Source: Chlamydiia bacterium (lineage in GTDB: Bacteria > Chlamydiota > Chlamydiia > Chlamydiales > FEN-1388). Taken from it: 5,642 nt of DNA. Of this stretch, positions 5,403-5,642 are shown piece by piece (position 1 is the first letter of the stretch; the number at the start of each line of letters is the position of its first letter). The notes beneath the pieces are model-generated. The model saw nothing but the letters and a program-made list of their open reading frames with translations, did not search any database and had not been told where the DNA came from. The stretch lies in NCBI GenBank assembly GCA_023269335.1, contig JAHFTM010000145.1, positions 1 through 5,642 of the forward strand, in the 5' to 3' direction. Both the position numbers and the translations under genes were made by a program.

Positions 5403-5642
5403 ATGGCTTTTGAATCCGTTGATGCAAGTGGTGAAAGTAGCTTGCAGAAGCCATTTTCTGAAATTGGCGCAGATGCAAAATCTGTACCAGCAAAAGAGAA
5501 AAAAACAGTAGGCGCGCTCCTTAGCTTCCTTCAGGATCTTCCCCCTGGTGCTTACTCGCTTCTTGAAAGGCTTGCGATCTTAACTTTTGATCAGAATACC
5601 TTTTTAATACATCCTAAAAGGCTTTCTGCTTTTAATCCCAAA
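5403..5642 (+). CDS. Unrecognised protein, N-terminal 80 residues (runs off right edge)
   Basis: The frame is open from ATG 5403 to the last base of the window. GAGGGAG (5388-5394) lies eight bases upstream as ribosome binding site. An ATG at 5381 is in another frame and stops after ten codons. The first ~35 residues are polar and probably disordered (MAFESVDASGESSLQKPF, later a Lys-rich KEKK). From about residue 36 a more ordered region begins: VGALLSFLQDLPPGAY, then LLERLAILTFDQNTFLIHP. There is no signal peptide or transmembrane helix. I cannot assign a family from this fragment. It is divergent from the coiled-coil gene across a 143-bp spacer and may share regulation with it. Confidence 0.75.
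   Translation, partial: MAFESVDASGESSLQKPFSEIGADAKSVPAKEKKTVGALLSFLQDLPPGAYSLLERLAILTFDQNTFLIHPKRLSAFNPK

Overview
The window (about 42% GC by eye) reads as an accessory region of a host-associated bacterium. The main clue is a pair of leucine-rich-repeat (LRR) genes, one complete and one cut by the window edge. Each has an F-box-like segment ahead of where the LRRs lie in the complete copy. That architecture is known from bacteria living in amoebae or other eukaryotes, such as Chlamydiota of the Parachlamydiales and Legionella. I do not recognise any gene at species level, so the taxonomic suggestion is weak.

Layout. Positions 1-265 (minus) hold the first 88 codons of an LRR-family gene that continues beyond the left edge. 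Positions 266-625 are a non-coding spacer. It contains the promoter regions of two divergent paralogues, a 60-bp imperfect inverted repeat and a short broken LRR cassette. Positions 626-2179 (plus) hold the complete 517-residue paralogue, whose last 290 residues are exactly five tandem copies of a 58-residue (174-bp) double-LRR unit. Positions 2180-2265 are a short convergent spacer with two small hairpins. Positions 2266-5259 (minus) hold a 997-residue, helix-rich, coiled-coil-like protein of unknown function. Positions 5260-5402 are a divergent control region with a perfect 14-bp palindrome. Positions 5403-5642 (plus) hold the first 80 codons of an unrecognised gene that runs off the right edge.

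How the parts relate. The two LRR genes start back to back, and their 5' ends with promoters form long inverted-repeat arms (1-325 and 562-890). The inner parts of the arms differ, mostly by amino-acid-changing substitutions in codons 1-49. The outer 120 bp (1-120 and 771-890) are identical. This points to gene conversion or inversion between the arms, which could exchange promoters and N-termini between two LRR bodies. The tandem LRR units vary mainly at residues predicted to face the binding surface, and the LRR scrap in the spacer shows that more copies existed here. Together this looks like a rapidly diversifying family of eukaryote-like (effector-type) proteins. The coiled-coil gene and the right-edge gene share a divergent control region and may be co-regulated, but nothing in the sequence ties them functionally to the LRR genes.
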